Of a stretch of 64,000 nucleotides of DNA, positions 18,729 through 28,730 are shown in pieces (within the stretch, counting starts at the first letter, position 1; each line of letters opens with the position of its first letter). A program made the position numbers and the translations under genes. The notes under the pieces were generated by a model. That model searched no databases. It saw nothing but the letters and a program-made list of their open reading frames with translations, and had not been told where the DNA came from. This stretch comes from Psychrobacter submarinus (GTDB taxonomy: Bacteria > Pseudomonadota > Gammaproteobacteria > Pseudomonadales > Moraxellaceae). The DNA is taken from assembly GCF_904846685.1 (NCBI RefSeq), contig NZ_CAJHBQ010000001.1, positions 248,001 through 312,000 on the forward strand, in the 5' to 3' direction.

Positions 18729-20006
18729 TCACTCCAAATCATCAAGGTTAAGATTGCGATCGATTTGCCAAATCAAGAATGCGCCAAGGCTCATCAGCGA
18801 AAACATCGCGATACCTATTTTTAATACGGGGTTAACGGGGAATAAGTTTAATAACAAGCCGCCAAAGATACCGACTGAAAACATCAGTGAGCCTTGCATA
18901 GCACTTGCCATACCAGCACGGGTTTTTTGAAAGGCTAAAGCGATAGCAGAAGCATTCGGCTGGGTCAATCCTAGTCCTGCAATACAGAAAAAGATGCATC
19001 CTAACACCAGCGGCAACCAAGCATCAGTACCGAAAATTAGCCCGATTATAAATAATGCAGCAGCAGAGATGACCTGCATCATCGTCCCAAAACGCAGGAT
19101 ACTTAGAATCCGAAATCGGTTAGTGAGCCACTGGTTTAGCTGAGTCAAGCCCACAAAACCTGCCGCGTTCATACCAAAGAGCCAGCCAAAATGAGTCGCC
19201 GATACGCCATAAGTATCCATGATAAGCTCGGAAGCTGAGCTGATATAGACGAACATCGCGCCCATTAATAAGCCGCCGCCTATGGCAGGATAGTTGAACC
19301 TTGGATCTTTTAGTAAGTCCCAATATTGACTCAGCACTTCTTTGGCTGGGCGAGCATTGCGATTTTCTTCGCTTAAGGTCTCAAAGAAGAAAAACTTGGT
19401 GAGTAGTAGATTGAGCATGCCAAAAGCAGCCAAAAACCAAAAAATAGAATGCCAATCAAAAAACTGTAGGAATAAAGCGCCAAGCGAAGGCGCTAAAATT
19501 GGTGCCAGACCCATCACTAATATCATGATAGAAAAAGCCTTTGCGGTTTGCTTTGCTGTCAGCCTGTCACGAATTGCCGCTCGCGTCACTACAGCGCCAA
19601 CACAAGCGCCAAGCGCTTGCACAGTACGGCCTGCAAATAAGACATATTCACTACTTGTCGTAGCACAAACTATGGATGCGACAACGTAGAGCGCCATGCC
19701 AAAATAGAGCGGCTTGACGCGGCCGACGCGATCACTCAGTGGCCCATAGATCAGCTGACCAAAAACCAAACCAACAAAATATGCCGGTACGGAGTTGGCC
19801 ATAAAAGCGGTCGATACACCAAAGTCATCTGCCATAGCAGGCAGTGCGGGCAAATACATATCAATAGATAACGGCCCTATCGCCACAATAAGCCCTAGCA
19901 TCATAATCCAAGCTACCGGTAGCTCTGATGAGCGTACTCTAGTAGCGGCGGCTTTTTGACGAGCAGCCTTTTTGTCATTTGTGACATTGGGTTTTGGAGC
20001 AGACAT
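18729..20006 (-). CDS. Bcr/CflA-type MFS drug exporter
   Basis: A 425-residue 12-helix major facilitator protein. After a basic N-terminus (1-30) the first helix carries GLIVAIGPLSIDMYLPALPAM, the characteristic Bcr/CflA motif. Motif A follows helix 2 as YGPLSDRVGRVKPL, and the drug-proton antiporter motif C-like stretch ILVMGLAPILAPSLGALF lies in helix 5. This group exports bicyclomycin, chloramphenicol-type compounds, sulfonamides or cysteine; the substrate cannot be predicted. It is a single-gene unit on the minus strand. Confidence 0.92.
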   Translation of the reverse strand: MSAPKPNVTNDKKAARQKAAATRVRSSELPVAWIMMLGLIVAIGPLSIDMYLPALPAMADDFGVSTAFMANSVPAYFVGLVFGQLIYGPLSDRVGRVKPLYFGMALYVVASIVCATTSSEYVLFAGRTVQALGACVGAVVTRAAIRDRLTAKQTAKAFSIMILVMGLAPILAPSLGALFLQFFDWHSIFWFLAAFGMLNLLLTKFFFFETLSEENRNARPAKEVLSQYWDLLKDPRFNYPAIGGGLLMGAMFVYISSASELIMDTYGVSATHFGWLFGMNAAGFVGLTQLNQWLTNRFRILSILRFGTMMQVISAAALFIIGLIFGTDAWLPLVLGCIFFCIAGLGLTQPNASAIALAFQKTRAGMASAMQGSLMFSVGIFGGLLLNLFPVNPVLKIGIAMFSLMSLGAFLIWQIDRNLNLDDLE

Positions 20007-20196
20007 AGTACGTACCGTTTATGATTATGGTGTGAAAGACAGGTTTATAAGGTTAAGGATAGTATTTACCAGTAAACACTATAGTCAATCAATATTAAAA
20101 GTGGTACAAGGCAGACGAGTGCAAGTACTACAGTAGTAGGCTAAACGAGTCTAACGCTGTAACACTTTAATAGTGGTTCGACTATATTACGCAAAC

Positions 20197-20236
20197 AAAG
20201 CAGCAGACAATCCTATATCGGACTGTCTGCTGCTTT
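20197..20236. terminator. Terminator downstream of the crotonase gene
   Basis: A perfect 13-bp stem (AAAGCAGCAGACA / TGTCTGCTGCTTT). On the minus strand, the sense of the upstream crotonase gene, it is followed by GTTTGC; on the plus strand by TT. The stem is long enough to terminate despite the short T-run. Confidence 0.7.
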
Positions 20237-20297
20237 TTCAATGGAGTGATAACGCTTAAAGTAACCGATTACATAATCTTTACGATAGTAAGCTCAG

Positions 20298-20372
20298 TAT
20301 AAAAAAAATACAGCGGAACTAGGATGAATGTTACGCAGCCTCTGTCAGCGTAGACACAGCACTCTAAGAAAA
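20298..20372 (+). repeat. Dispersed intergenic repeat, copy A
   Basis: Shares about 38 of 47 aligned positions with the minus strand of 61133-61203, including the core CGCAGCCTCTG, GATGAAT/AATGAAT and the A-rich lead-in TATAAAA. A CAGCAC...AAG-AAAA segment follows in both. The outer inverted arms seen in copy B are decayed here. Confidence 0.7.
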
Positions 20373-20422
20373 CCTCTATTCGTTTCACGCTAAGCTATTT
20401 TCTTAGCTACGAGCCTAAACGG

Positions 20423-21235
20423 TTAGCGGAATTGACGTTTAGCGAACACCGTGCTCGCTTGTTTGGCTTTTCTAAGCGCAAGTTTGCGATTACGACCAAG
20501 CATCAGCTTCATTTGCCACATTTTTTCTTTATACAGCACTAGTGCTGGCTGGTGATGCATGGCATTGATAACACGTTTGCTTGCCAGCACCGCATCAGGG
20601 GAGCGCTCTACTAGCTCTTCGGCTAGCTTTTGCGCGTGCTCAAGAGGCGTCTCAGTACAATGACTGACTAGGCCCAGCTCTTTACCTTCAGTGGCATCCA
20701 CGATACGCGCAGTCATCGCCATCTCTTTGAGTACGTCTTCACGCACGACACCAAGCGCGGACTGAGTCAAGCCCATATCCGGCACTAAACCCCATTTTGC
20801 CTCCATAATCGATAGCTTACAATCAGGGTGGCTGATGCGTACATCACAAGCCAGTGCCAGTTGCATGCCAGCACCGATGCAGTGGCCTTCTAGTACTGCA
20901 ATCACTGGGACAGGCAGATCACGCCATACCAAACAGACACGCTGAAACAGGCTTTGTTTCGGCTTAATCAGCTCCCACATCGCATATAGCTGGTTTTTTG
21001 GATTATTCAAATCCCCTAGGTCGATACCGGCGCAAAAAGTACCTTCGCTACCCTTTAATATTACCGCTCTTAGGCTTTTGTCTTTGCTAATATGGCCTGC
21101 AACACGAATGAGCTCATCCACCATCTGAAAGCTCAGAGCGTTTTTTTTCTGCGGGCGACTCAAAGTGACAGTGGCTATGTTTTGACTGACACTGACGTGT
21201 AGCGTTTGGTATTCATAAGCGGCGATGGCGTGCAT
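20423..21235 (-). CDS. Enoyl-CoA hydratase/isomerase (crotonase) family protein
   Basis: A 270-residue crotonase-fold protein. The oxyanion-hole segments are present: GTFCAGIDLGDL (about 66-76) and GHCIGAGMQLALACDVRI (117-134). Classical enoyl-CoA hydratases use two glutamates; the second is kept (E145, MEAKWGLVPDMG), but the first position reads Gln125 (GAGMQLAL). This points to an isomerase, hydrolase, decarboxylase-like or poorly characterised acyl-CoA enzyme rather than a standard beta-oxidation hydratase. The AKWGLVPDMG variant is a recognisable subgroup. No other fatty-acid gene lies nearby. The C-terminus is basic. Confidence 0.87.
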   Translation of the reverse strand: MHAIAAYEYQTLHVSVSQNIATVTLSRPQKKNALSFQMVDELIRVAGHISKDKSLRAVILKGSEGTFCAGIDLGDLNNPKNQLYAMWELIKPKQSLFQRVCLVWRDLPVPVIAVLEGHCIGAGMQLALACDVRISHPDCKLSIMEAKWGLVPDMGLTQSALGVVREDVLKEMAMTARIVDATEGKELGLVSHCTETPLEHAQKLAEELVERSPDAVLASKRVINAMHHQPALVLYKEKMWQMKLMLGRNRKLALRKAKQASTVFAKRQFR

Positions 21236-21347
21236 GTTAGTCCCTTAAATAGTGGTCGACAAAGTGAACCTTAAAGTGAAAGTTAAAATGAATTTTAATC
21301 ATAGCAGTGTTATCTCAAAGCTACCCTAGCAATAACTGACTATCCAT

Positions 21348-24300
21348 TCAAATCATCTTCCAGTTCATATCGTTTTCGCTTAGACGGTGGTAATTGAGCT
21401 CAGAATAAGGCGATAAATCTAGCTTTTGTAGATTATTGAGCGCGGTCATTAAGTCTTCATAATAAGGCTGTAGCATGGCAAACTGTGCAGGCGTGGTATG
21501 TTGTACGTTTAACAAGCACTTATCTTCTAGGTTTTGACTGGCAAGACGCAGCTGCGGGACGCCAGTATAGCGACTAGCTCCTAGGATACGGTGAGCAATC
21601 TGCGCAAGCATATGACGATCTTTTGCTTGCCAAGCTTGAGCGAGCGCTTCTCTTTCATCAGCGATAGTATCGAGCATCATGATGATAAGCTTCGCTGCCA
21701 GATCTGGCTTATTCGCTGAACGGGTCAATGCATCTTGCCAGTCCAAAATATCAGATCTGACAGTGGCGTTTGTCGTAGAGGGCTGCTCTAGAGGTAGTAG
21801 CTGCCGATCCGTTGCATAGCTTTGATTTGGTTGCAAATGAACATCAGGCTCTAAAGGACTTTGTGATAGTTTTCTTTGATCGAGATAGTTATAACGAGCT
21901 TGAGTGCTATTACGCCCATAGCCTTGAGCTGCCTGAGTATCCGGTAGGTTGTCACGTAGCGTATCGTGTACATTATCACGCAGATAATTATCGCGAATTT
22001 TCTTTAGCGATAGCGGACGCAGCATTTTTTTATTGTTTTTCTTGGGGTGTAGCTGGGTTTGTTTACCCTCATTATTGTCTTGATCGCTTACCTTTAACTG
22101 AGTGTCATTGGCATTATTGGCACTCAAATCGGCCAAACTCGAATCCGCTATATTAGTGTGCGCCAGCTGAGTACTCGTCGCCATATGCTTGGTTGCGGCG
22201 CGCCCTAGCCATTTTTGTAGCACTTGTAGTAACTGCGGCTGGCTAATAGGCTTACCGACATAATCATCTATACCACTAGCAATAAGGCGGTCGCGCTCAT
22301 CAGATAGGCCGTGAGCCGTCAGCGCGATAATAGGAATATGACTGTCTGCTGCTTCTATTTTTCGGATCTGTTCGGTAGCCTCTCTTCCTGACATTCGCGG
22401 CATTTGGATATCCATAAATATCAGATCGATGTCATGATGAGTGGTCGTTGCTTTTTCTGTTGCGGTTTTTTCAGTGCTTGACTTCAATAAAGATGGCGCA
22501 TTACTGAGCTGCTCGCGCGCTTCTGCTTTTGAGCGCTGAGTCTTACTCGATAAGCTTTGAGTGGCACTTTTGTTATTGGCTTTGGCTTGCCTAGCCTGCT
22601 GTTTACTGATCAGCTCTATCGCTTCAAAGCCACTATTGGCAGTGATGACATGGATACCAAGCTCGCTTAAAAGCGCGTCCAATACCAAAAGGTTAGGCAG
22701 ATGGTCATCGACAGCGAGTACCGTGATTCCCTGCCAGCGCGGCTCTTGCACTTGTACTAACGCTTTTTTATTTTGAGTGTCTAAAATAGCGTAGAGCTGG
22801 CGCTTATCCAATGGCTCATACAAGATATCGGCATGATAGCGATTTAGTAGGGCTTGATCAGCCGCCACTTGGTAGCCAAATACTGCCAGCTTACCTTGAT
22901 AATGTAGCCTGATTTGCTTGAGTAGCGCCATCATATCATCTTGGTTATCGTTATCAACGATCACCCAATCCCAATAGTTATCTTGCTCTTTTAGCGATTC
23001 AAGCACGCCTGGCAAGGAGTTGGCTTGAGTCAGCTTGATAGGAAGATTCTGTAGGCTAGCTTTGAGCACCTGTAGGGAGGCGGTATGATTAATCCACACC
23101 AACATATGAAACTCGTCGCCCGCTCCCGCTAGCGGTGCAAGCATAGGTAGCGAAATAGTGTTTTCGCTTGCCGCCTCTAACACATCAACGTGGGTTGGCA
23201 TTCTAAACCAAAAAGTCGCGCCCTTATTAGCGATATTTTCTTGTGCATTATCATAAAAACCAATGTCACCGCCCATCAGCCGAGTCAGCTGTTTTGAGAT
23301 AACAAGCCCAAGTCCAGTACCACCATACTGCCGAGTGATAGAAGGGTCACCTTGGCTAAAGCTTTGGAACAGCATATTTTGGTCGGCCTCTGAGATACCT
23401 TTACCACTATCTTGCACACTAATCATTAGGTAGTTATCTTGATAGTCGTCCAAGCTGACGCGCACGACCACATCGCCATTATCAGTAAACTTAATGGCAT
23501 TACCTACTATATTGGTCAGTACTTGCTTGAGTCTTAGAGCGTCCCCTACGATCTGCATAGGCACATCATTATAGAACAATACCGCCATCCGCAAGCCTTT
23601 TTCAGCGGCGACAGGAGACAACATATCGACCACATCATAAATAGTGCTGTAGAGATCAAACTCGTGACGATCAAGCACCAGCTTACCTGCTTCTATTTTG
23701 GAGAAATCAAGCACGTCGTTGACCAGCGCTAATAGATGCGCCGAGGACTTGCGAATAGTCTGCACATATAGATCTTGCTCAGTATTAAGCTCGCCATGAC
23801 GAGCAAGTAGATTAATAAAGCCGTCAATACTGTTGAGCGGGGTGCGCAGCTCATGGCTGATATTTGCCAAAAATGCCGACTTGGCTTGACTGGTGGATAT
23901 GGCAGCGTCACGGGCATTACGAATCGAGATGTTTTGCATTTCCATCTCATCAAAGGCTAGGCGCAAATCATCTTCGGTCTGTTCGGCGTGGTTTCTTAAT
24001 TCCTGAAAACTGCTATGTAAGCGGCGCAAGGTTCTGACTAGATCTTGCTGTAGCAAATTTAACTCGCCGTTAGACTCGGTCAAGATAGGCTTATATAAAT
24101 TATCAACGGTGGTACGCTGCAGCTGTAGTCGCAGCTCATAAATAGGGGCTATCCAGCGCTTGGCATAGATATTGAGGCTAAGCAGTAATATCAAAATAGT
24201 AAGCAGACCAGTAATCGCTAAGGCCATAGCGATACGGTAACGCGCCAAATATAGCGGCTCATTATCCATATCAATGAGCAGCCACAGCCTTTGATCGGCA

Positions 24301-24773
24301 GAATCGCTTAGAGGTAATCCATAAGCGGTGCCTATGGCGGTAGGCTGCTGCATCATAACGCTCTTGGCAGGATTAATCTGCGGCCACTGTTCTTCTACGC
24401 CGTAACCGACACTTGCTAAGACTTGATTACTCTCATCGATAATAGCGATACGCTGCACATGCTGCTCTGACTGTATATTGCTCAGCTTTTCTTGTATAGC
24501 AGCGAGCGTTGTTTGAGTTTCTAGCGAGTTGGTTTGCGTAGCCGCTAAACCCTGAGACTGCTCTAGTAACTTTGGCGCAATCTCAGCGATAGTCGGCTTA
24601 TAGCGAATGAGCACCGCCTCAGCTAAGGCTTGCTGCTCAGAGTTAGAGGCGCGCATGGTCTCATAAAATACCAATATGCCGCCGACTGCGGCTAGGATGC
24701 ATATGGGTAAAAACACCAGTAGGATCAACTGACCGTAAGCGCTACTCGTATCAAAGCGTTTTTTATATGCCAT
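21348..24773 (-). CDS. gacS: BarA/GacS-type hybrid sensor histidine kinase
   Basis: About 1141 residues from the ATG at 24773, which has GGAG 12 nt upstream; a TTG at 24791 would overlap that site. Order: membrane segment (about 14-38), periplasmic sensor (about 39-180), membrane segment (about 182-205), HAMP and coiled-coil region, HisKA with H307 in SHELRTPLNS, HATPase with GGTGLGLVISKQL, a degenerate receiver-like region, a receiver with FMDIQMPRMSG, and a C-terminal Hpt domain (HRILGASRYTG). This is the BarA/GacS layout, which phosphorylates UvrY/GacA and drives Csr/Rsm small RNAs. Oddities are a roughly 60-residue insertion inside the receiver, just before the phospho-accepting Asp, and a 120-residue Asn/Gln-rich linker before Hpt. 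The closeness to cysM-rlmD-relA resembles the Pseudomonas gacS neighbourhood. Confidence 0.93.
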   Translation of the reverse strand: MAYKKRFDTSSAYGQLILLVFLPICILAAVGGILVFYETMRASNSEQQALAEAVLIRYKPTIAEIAPKLLEQSQGLAATQTNSLETQTTLAAIQEKLSNIQSEQHVQRIAIIDESNQVLASVGYGVEEQWPQINPAKSVMMQQPTAIGTAYGLPLSDSADQRLWLLIDMDNEPLYLARYRIAMALAITGLLTILILLLSLNIYAKRWIAPIYELRLQLQRTTVDNLYKPILTESNGELNLLQQDLVRTLRRLHSSFQELRNHAEQTEDDLRLAFDEMEMQNISIRNARDAAISTSQAKSAFLANISHELRTPLNSIDGFINLLARHGELNTEQDLYVQTIRKSSAHLLALVNDVLDFSKIEAGKLVLDRHEFDLYSTIYDVVDMLSPVAAEKGLRMAVLFYNDVPMQIVGDALRLKQVLTNIVGNAIKFTDNGDVVVRVSLDDYQDNYLMISVQDSGKGISEADQNMLFQSFSQGDPSITRQYGGTGLGLVISKQLTRLMGGDIGFYDNAQENIANKGATFWFRMPTHVDVLEAASENTISLPMLAPLAGAGDEFHMLVWINHTASLQVLKASLQNLPIKLTQANSLPGVLESLKEQDNYWDWVIVDNDNQDDMMALLKQIRLHYQGKLAVFGYQVAADQALLNRYHADILYEPLDKRQLYAILDTQNKKALVQVQEPRWQGITVLAVDDHLPNLLVLDALLSELGIHVITANSGFEAIELISKQQARQAKANNKSATQSLSSKTQRSKAEAREQLSNAPSLLKSSTEKTATEKATTTHHDIDLIFMDIQMPRMSGREATEQIRKIEAADSHIPIIALTAHGLSDERDRLIASGIDDYVGKPISQPQLLQVLQKWLGRAATKHMATSTQLAHTNIADSSLADLSANNANDTQLKVSDQDNNEGKQTQLHPKKNNKKMLRPLSLKKIRDNYLRDNVHDTLRDNLPDTQAAQGYGRNSTQARYNYLDQRKLSQSPLEPDVHLQPNQSYATDRQLLPLEQPSTTNATVRSDILDWQDALTRSANKPDLAAKLIIMMLDTIADEREALAQAWQAKDRHMLAQIAHRILGASRYTGVPQLRLASQNLEDKCLLNVQHTTPAQFAMLQPYYEDLMTALNNLQKLDLSPYSELNYHRLSENDMNWKMI

Positions 24774-25168
24774 GCTAAAAATAAACTCCAACGACTCTAT
24801 AGGTCACTTCAAAGGAATGGATCGAATGATTGCTAGGACAATTGAGATAATAAATTCCATTTTAGCAGTATTCTTAGCGTCTCTGTGAATCAATCCTCCT
24901 GCTCCTTAATTTGCCCCTTAATTCTCATTTGGTCACAAGTAATTAATGATGCGCTAAGCGTAGCCAAAAACAAAATGATATAATAAGGCCAGTTTTTATT
25001 CACGCTACATTTTATTAGCTTTGCTATAGCGTTTTGGCGATTAGCCACAGCCAGTAGCAAGCTCATTATTCACTATACCTTTGCCTTCACACTAGCCAAT
25101 AATATGAGCTAAAACACTTCACAATAGCGCTCATTGCAACATTAACTTTTATTATAATAGGATGCCCC
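24774..25168 (+). promoter_or_regulatory. Divergent spacer between gacS/barA and cysM
   Basis: About 395 bp. A perfect -10 TATAAT lies at 24979-24984 on the plus strand without a clear -35; it could start a cysM leader of about 175 nt. The ribosome-binding site of cysM is AGGATG just before the start. I see no CysB-type site that I would defend and no other gene. Confidence 0.35.
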
Positions 25169-26122
25169 ATGTCGTCTACCGCCAACGCTAATTTTATTAC
25201 TCAAGTCACACAGCTTGCCGATTGCGTGGGTCAGACACCGCTGGTCAGGTTGCAGCGTTTACCTGCGCAAGAAGAGGTGACTGACAGCACTCAACTGCTT
25301 GCCAAGCTTGAAGGCAATAACCCAGCAGGCTCGGTAAAAGACCGCCCTGCCTTTAATATGATCTATCAAGCAGAACAGCGCGGCGACATAAAGCCTGGTG
25401 ATATGCTCATCGAAGCCACTAGCGGCAATACTGGCATTGCCTTGGCGATGGTTGCGGCTATGCGCGGCTATCCGATTACCCTATTGATGCCTACCAATTC
25501 AACCCAAGAGCGTAAAGACGCCATGGCGGCCTACGGCGCTGTGTTGATTGAAGTCGATGAAGGTATGGAAGCGGCACGCGATATGGCTTTACAAATGCAA
25601 GCTGATGGCAAAGGTATAGTGCTAGACCAGTTCAACAACCCGGATAACAGTCAAGCGCATTATCTCACGACTGGCCCTGAATTATGGCAGCAAACGGGCG
25701 GTAAAATTACCCACTTTATTAGCTCTATGGGTACCACCGGCACCATCACTGGCGTCAGTCAATATCTAAAAGAGCAAAATCCTGATATCCAAATCATCGG
25801 TCTACAGCCAGATGAAGAAGCGTCTATCGCTGGTATTCGTCGTTGGCCAGCTGCTTATATGCCGGGCATCTATAATGCTGACTTGGTCGATGAGGTTATG
25901 GATGTCGATCAAAAAATCGCTGAAGTCTATATGCGTAAGCTTGCCAAGCTCGAGGGCATCTTTGCTGGTGTGTCCTCAGGAGCTGCAGCTTGGGCTGCTG
26001 TGCAAGTTGCCAAAGCCAATCCAGATGCGGTGATAGCCTTTATCGTTTGCGACCGTGGCGATCGATACTTATCAACTGGGTTATATAACGTTAATGATGC
26101 TGATGATAGTGCTTCAGATTAA
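25169..26122 (+). CDS. cysM: Cysteine synthase B (O-acetylserine sulfhydrylase)
   Basis: A 317-residue PLP enzyme that makes cysteine from O-acetylserine and sulfide or thiosulfate. The PLP lysine is K57 in GSVKDRP, the phosphate-binding SGNTGIALA lies near 94-102, and the substrate loop includes SSMGTTGTITGV. The IRRWP-x2-Y segment and a short length support CysM over CysK. It is downstream of the divergent gacS/barA and upstream of an exonuclease gene, rlmD and relA on the same strand, resembling the Pseudomonas order. Confidence 0.95.
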   Translation: MSSTANANFITQVTQLADCVGQTPLVRLQRLPAQEEVTDSTQLLAKLEGNNPAGSVKDRPAFNMIYQAEQRGDIKPGDMLIEATSGNTGIALAMVAAMRGYPITLLMPTNSTQERKDAMAAYGAVLIEVDEGMEAARDMALQMQADGKGIVLDQFNNPDNSQAHYLTTGPELWQQTGGKITHFISSMGTTGTITGVSQYLKEQNPDIQIIGLQPDEEASIAGIRRWPAAYMPGIYNADLVDEVMDVDQKIAEVYMRKLAKLEGIFAGVSSGAAAWAAVQVAKANPDAVIAFIVCDRGDRYLSTGLYNVNDADDSASD

Positions 26123-26199
26123 GAGTGTTTATAGCATCGCCTGTTATAGCCGACCAATTATAGCGCTAAGCGCAATTATAAGTGCCATCAGGACTATTT

Positions 26200-27018
26200 A
26201 TGAGCCAAGCCCTACCCGCTAATCCCGTCTTAGTATTCGATATCGAAACCATCGCTGATACTGAGGCGGCCCGTCGTATCTATCCACAATTGGCGAGTCT
26301 CAACGATGCTGATACTTTAAGTGCGCTGACGGCTATTCGCACCCAAGAAGCCGGGCATGATTTTATGCGCCTGCCCTTACAGCGTATCGTCTGTATCTCC
26401 GCTTTATATATCAAAGACGGTCAATTCTCTTTATTTTCCTTAACAGCGGATAGTTTCAGTGAGAAAGAGATACTAGCAAAGTTTTTCCGCGCCTTTAGCG
26501 ATTTAGAGAAGCTACCACAGCTGATCAGCTGGAATGGCTCAGGTTTTGATATTCCTGTGCTTATTTATCGGGCTATGCAATATGACCTCTCAGCGCCTTG
26601 GTTATTTGAAGAGGGCGAGCGTATCAAAAACATGCGCTTCAACAATTATGTCAATCGCTTCCAAACTCGGCATTTGGATCTGATGGATCGGTTTAGTCAG
26701 TATGGCGCCTCTCGACGTGAAGCGATGGATGTGGTCGCTAGTCTCTACGGTCTGCCGGGCAAGACGGATGTCGATGGTAGTATGGTTGGGGAGCTGGTCA
26801 GTAATGAGGAATGGCAGACGCTATCGATATATTGCGAGTCCGATGTGATGAACACTTGGCTGATATACTTGCGCTGGCTGCGCTTGACTGGACAGCTCTC
26901 CTCCACAGGGTTTATAGAGTGGCAACAGCAAAGCCGCGATTATCTGACCGGCTTTACGCAAGCCGATGGGCGCATGCGTCATCAAAGCTTTCTTGATGAG
27001 TGGTCATTACCTTCTTAG
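26200..27018 (+). CDS. PolB-like 3'-5' exonuclease domain protein
   Basis: 272 residues from the ATG at 26200, preceded by AGGA; an upstream in-frame GTG at 26182 is less likely. Exo I has the DEDD-type pair in VFDIETIAD (D14, E16), Exo II is seen in LISWNGSGFDIPVL, and Exo III in YCESDVMNTWLIY. This matches the stand-alone predicted exonucleases related to the B-family polymerase proofreading domain (DNA_pol_B_exo2 family). No polymerase is attached. Its role, probably nucleic-acid degradation or repair, is not established. The gene sits between cysM and rlmD. Confidence 0.88.
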   Translation: MSQALPANPVLVFDIETIADTEAARRIYPQLASLNDADTLSALTAIRTQEAGHDFMRLPLQRIVCISALYIKDGQFSLFSLTADSFSEKEILAKFFRAFSDLEKLPQLISWNGSGFDIPVLIYRAMQYDLSAPWLFEEGERIKNMRFNNYVNRFQTRHLDLMDRFSQYGASRREAMDVVASLYGLPGKTDVDGSMVGELVSNEEWQTLSIYCESDVMNTWLIYLRWLRLTGQLSSTGFIEWQQQSRDYLTGFTQADGRMRHQSFLDEWSLPS

Positions 27019-27164
27019 TGACGCTAAGTAAAAGTGATGCTAACTAAGATATCAGCTATCGGCCGTATTTATTAGTCTCATATTTATTGATCCCCTATTT
27101 ATTAACCCAGTACACCCATTTTCAATTTTTACTTATTTTTATCATTTATTGCTAAGGCAGGTTT

Positions 27165-28730
27165 ATGCAGCCCACCGACGATCAAAACACTAAGAACAAT
27201 GTTAATAGCAGTGATGCTACTGCTCAGACTCGCTCTAATAAAAGAGACAGCAAGGCGATTATCACCCCGCCTAATAAAAAGAAATCGAAACCGTCCTCAA
27301 AGACTCGTCGGCGCTTAAAAGATGCACCGCCAGTACCTTTTACTATCGACGGTCTTTCTCATGATGGTCGCGGTGTAGCCATCTATGGTAATGGCTTTGG
27401 CGCAGATAAGGGTCACCTTGAAGATAAGCATGGCAAAAAAGTCTTTGTCAGCTTTGCTTTGCCAGGAGAGAGCGCCTTAGTCAAGCTGACCAATAGCCGA
27501 GCCAGCTTTGAGGAAGGCGATGCTATAGAGGTTACTGCCAACCCCAATCCAGAGCGCGCAGTGCCACCTTGCCCGCACTTTGGCGTCTGCGGCGGCTGTA
27601 ACTTGCAGCATTGGCAACCAGATAGTCAGATCAGCTTTAAACAGTCCGTGCTGGCTGAGATGCTCGAGCATCAAGCTGATGTGCAGCCGGAGCAGTGGTT
27701 AGAGCCGGTGGTTGGCGATAGATTAGGATATCGTACGAAGGCTCGTCTTGGCGTGCGCTATGTCGCCAAAAAAGAAACCGCGCTAGTCGGCTTCCGTGAG
27801 CGTTCAAGTAACTTTTTGGCCGAGCTAAACGAGTGTCATATTTTAGATCCACGTATCGGTTTTGAGATTGAGAATTTAAAGACGCTAATCAGTATGCTCG
27901 AAAGCCGTGACAAGATTGCCCAGCTTGAGCTGGCGATGGGTGAGTATATTCCTGAGCTATCCGATGGTACACAGCCGGTAGCGCTGATTGTCCGTCATCT
28001 AGAGCCCTTATCAGATGCCGATATCGATAAGCTAAAAGCCTTTTTTGCCGCGCGCAATTGGCAGTTATATCTACAATCTAAAGGCGTCGATAGCATTCAG
28101 CGTATCGCTTTAACCCCAGATGACGATATGAGCGAGCAGTTTGGCCGTTTATATTACCAGTTGCCTGAATATGACTTAACTTATGAGTTTATTCCGACCG
28201 ATTTTACCCAAGTCAATCTATCGGTAAACAGACAAATGACGAAGCTGGCTTGTGATCTATTAGAGCTCAAAGCTGGCGAGCGCGTGCTAGATCTGTTTAG
28301 TGGCTTAGGTAATTTTAGCTTACCATTAGCGCGTTTGGTCGGCGAGACAGGCTTGGTGATTGGCGTGGAAGGCAGCGCGGAGATGACGTTACGAGCCGCT
28401 ACTAATGCCAAGCGCAACGGTCTTGATAACACGGAGTTTTATAGTCAAGACTTGACCCAAGATTGCACAACTGAGCCATGGGCCAACCAAGGCTTTGATG
28501 CGCTGCTTATCGATCCGCCGCGTTCAGGCGCTTGGGAGATTATGCAGTATCTACCTAAGTTCAATGCCCAGCGCATCGTTTATGTCTCCTGTAATCCGGC
28601 GACGCTTGCCCGCGATACTAAGGCATTGCTTGAGCAAGGGTATCGACTGACTCATGCAGGGGTTATGGATATGTTCTGTCACACCGGTCATGTGGAATCG
28701 ATTGCTAGGTTTGAAAAAGTATCTGCGTAA
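27165..28730 (+). CDS. rlmD: 23S rRNA (uracil-1939 C5)-methyltransferase RlmD
   Basis: A 521-residue SAM-dependent enzyme that makes m5U1939 in 23S rRNA. After a 60-residue basic, low-complexity N-terminal extension comes a TRAM-like domain ([16 protein letters not shown] onward). The [4Fe-4S] cysteines lie in [15 protein letters not shown], with a fourth cysteine near NECHIL. The methyltransferase domain has [22 protein letters not shown] and the nucleophile C476 in [11 protein letters not shown]. coli RlmD is about 433 residues, so most of the extra length is the N-terminus. It lies upstream of relA, as in Pseudomonas. Confidence 0.96.
   Translation: MQPTDDQNTKNNVNSSDATAQTRSNKRDSKAIITPPNKKKSKPSSKTRRRLKDAPPVPFTIDGLSHDGRGVAIYGNGFGADKGHLEDKHGKKVFVSFALPGESALVKLTNSRASFEEGDAIEVTANPNPERAVPPCPHFGVCGGCNLQHWQPDSQISFKQSVLAEMLEHQADVQPEQWLEPVVGDRLGYRTKARLGVRYVAKKETALVGFRERSSNFLAELNECHILDPRIGFEIENLKTLISMLESRDKIAQLELAMGEYIPELSDGTQPVALIVRHLEPLSDADIDKLKAFFAARNWQLYLQSKGVDSIQRIALTPDDDMSEQFGRLYYQLPEYDLTYEFIPTDFTQVNLSVNRQMTKLACDLLELKAGERVLDLFSGLGNFSLPLARLVGETGLVIGVEGSAEMTLRAATNAKRNGLDNTEFYSQDLTQDCTTEPWANQGFDALLIDPPRSGAWEIMQYLPKFNAQRIVYVSCNPATLARDTKALLEQGYRLTHAGVMDMFCHTGHVESIARFEKVSA

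Larger units (their letters stand above)
20007..20422. other. Repeat-containing spacer between the crotonase and exporter genes
   Basis: A 416-bp gap with no gene. It contains an imperfect dyad ATAGTGGTTCGACTAT at about 20170-20185, also seen in near-identical form at 61201-61216, a strong terminator stem (20197-20236) and a copy of a dispersed repeat (20298-20372). Confidence 0.6.

Noticed and set aside
24774-24791. TTG start for the GacS/BarA-type kinase
   Set aside because: It would overlap the GGAG sequence that best serves the ATG at 24773, and adds only six residues.
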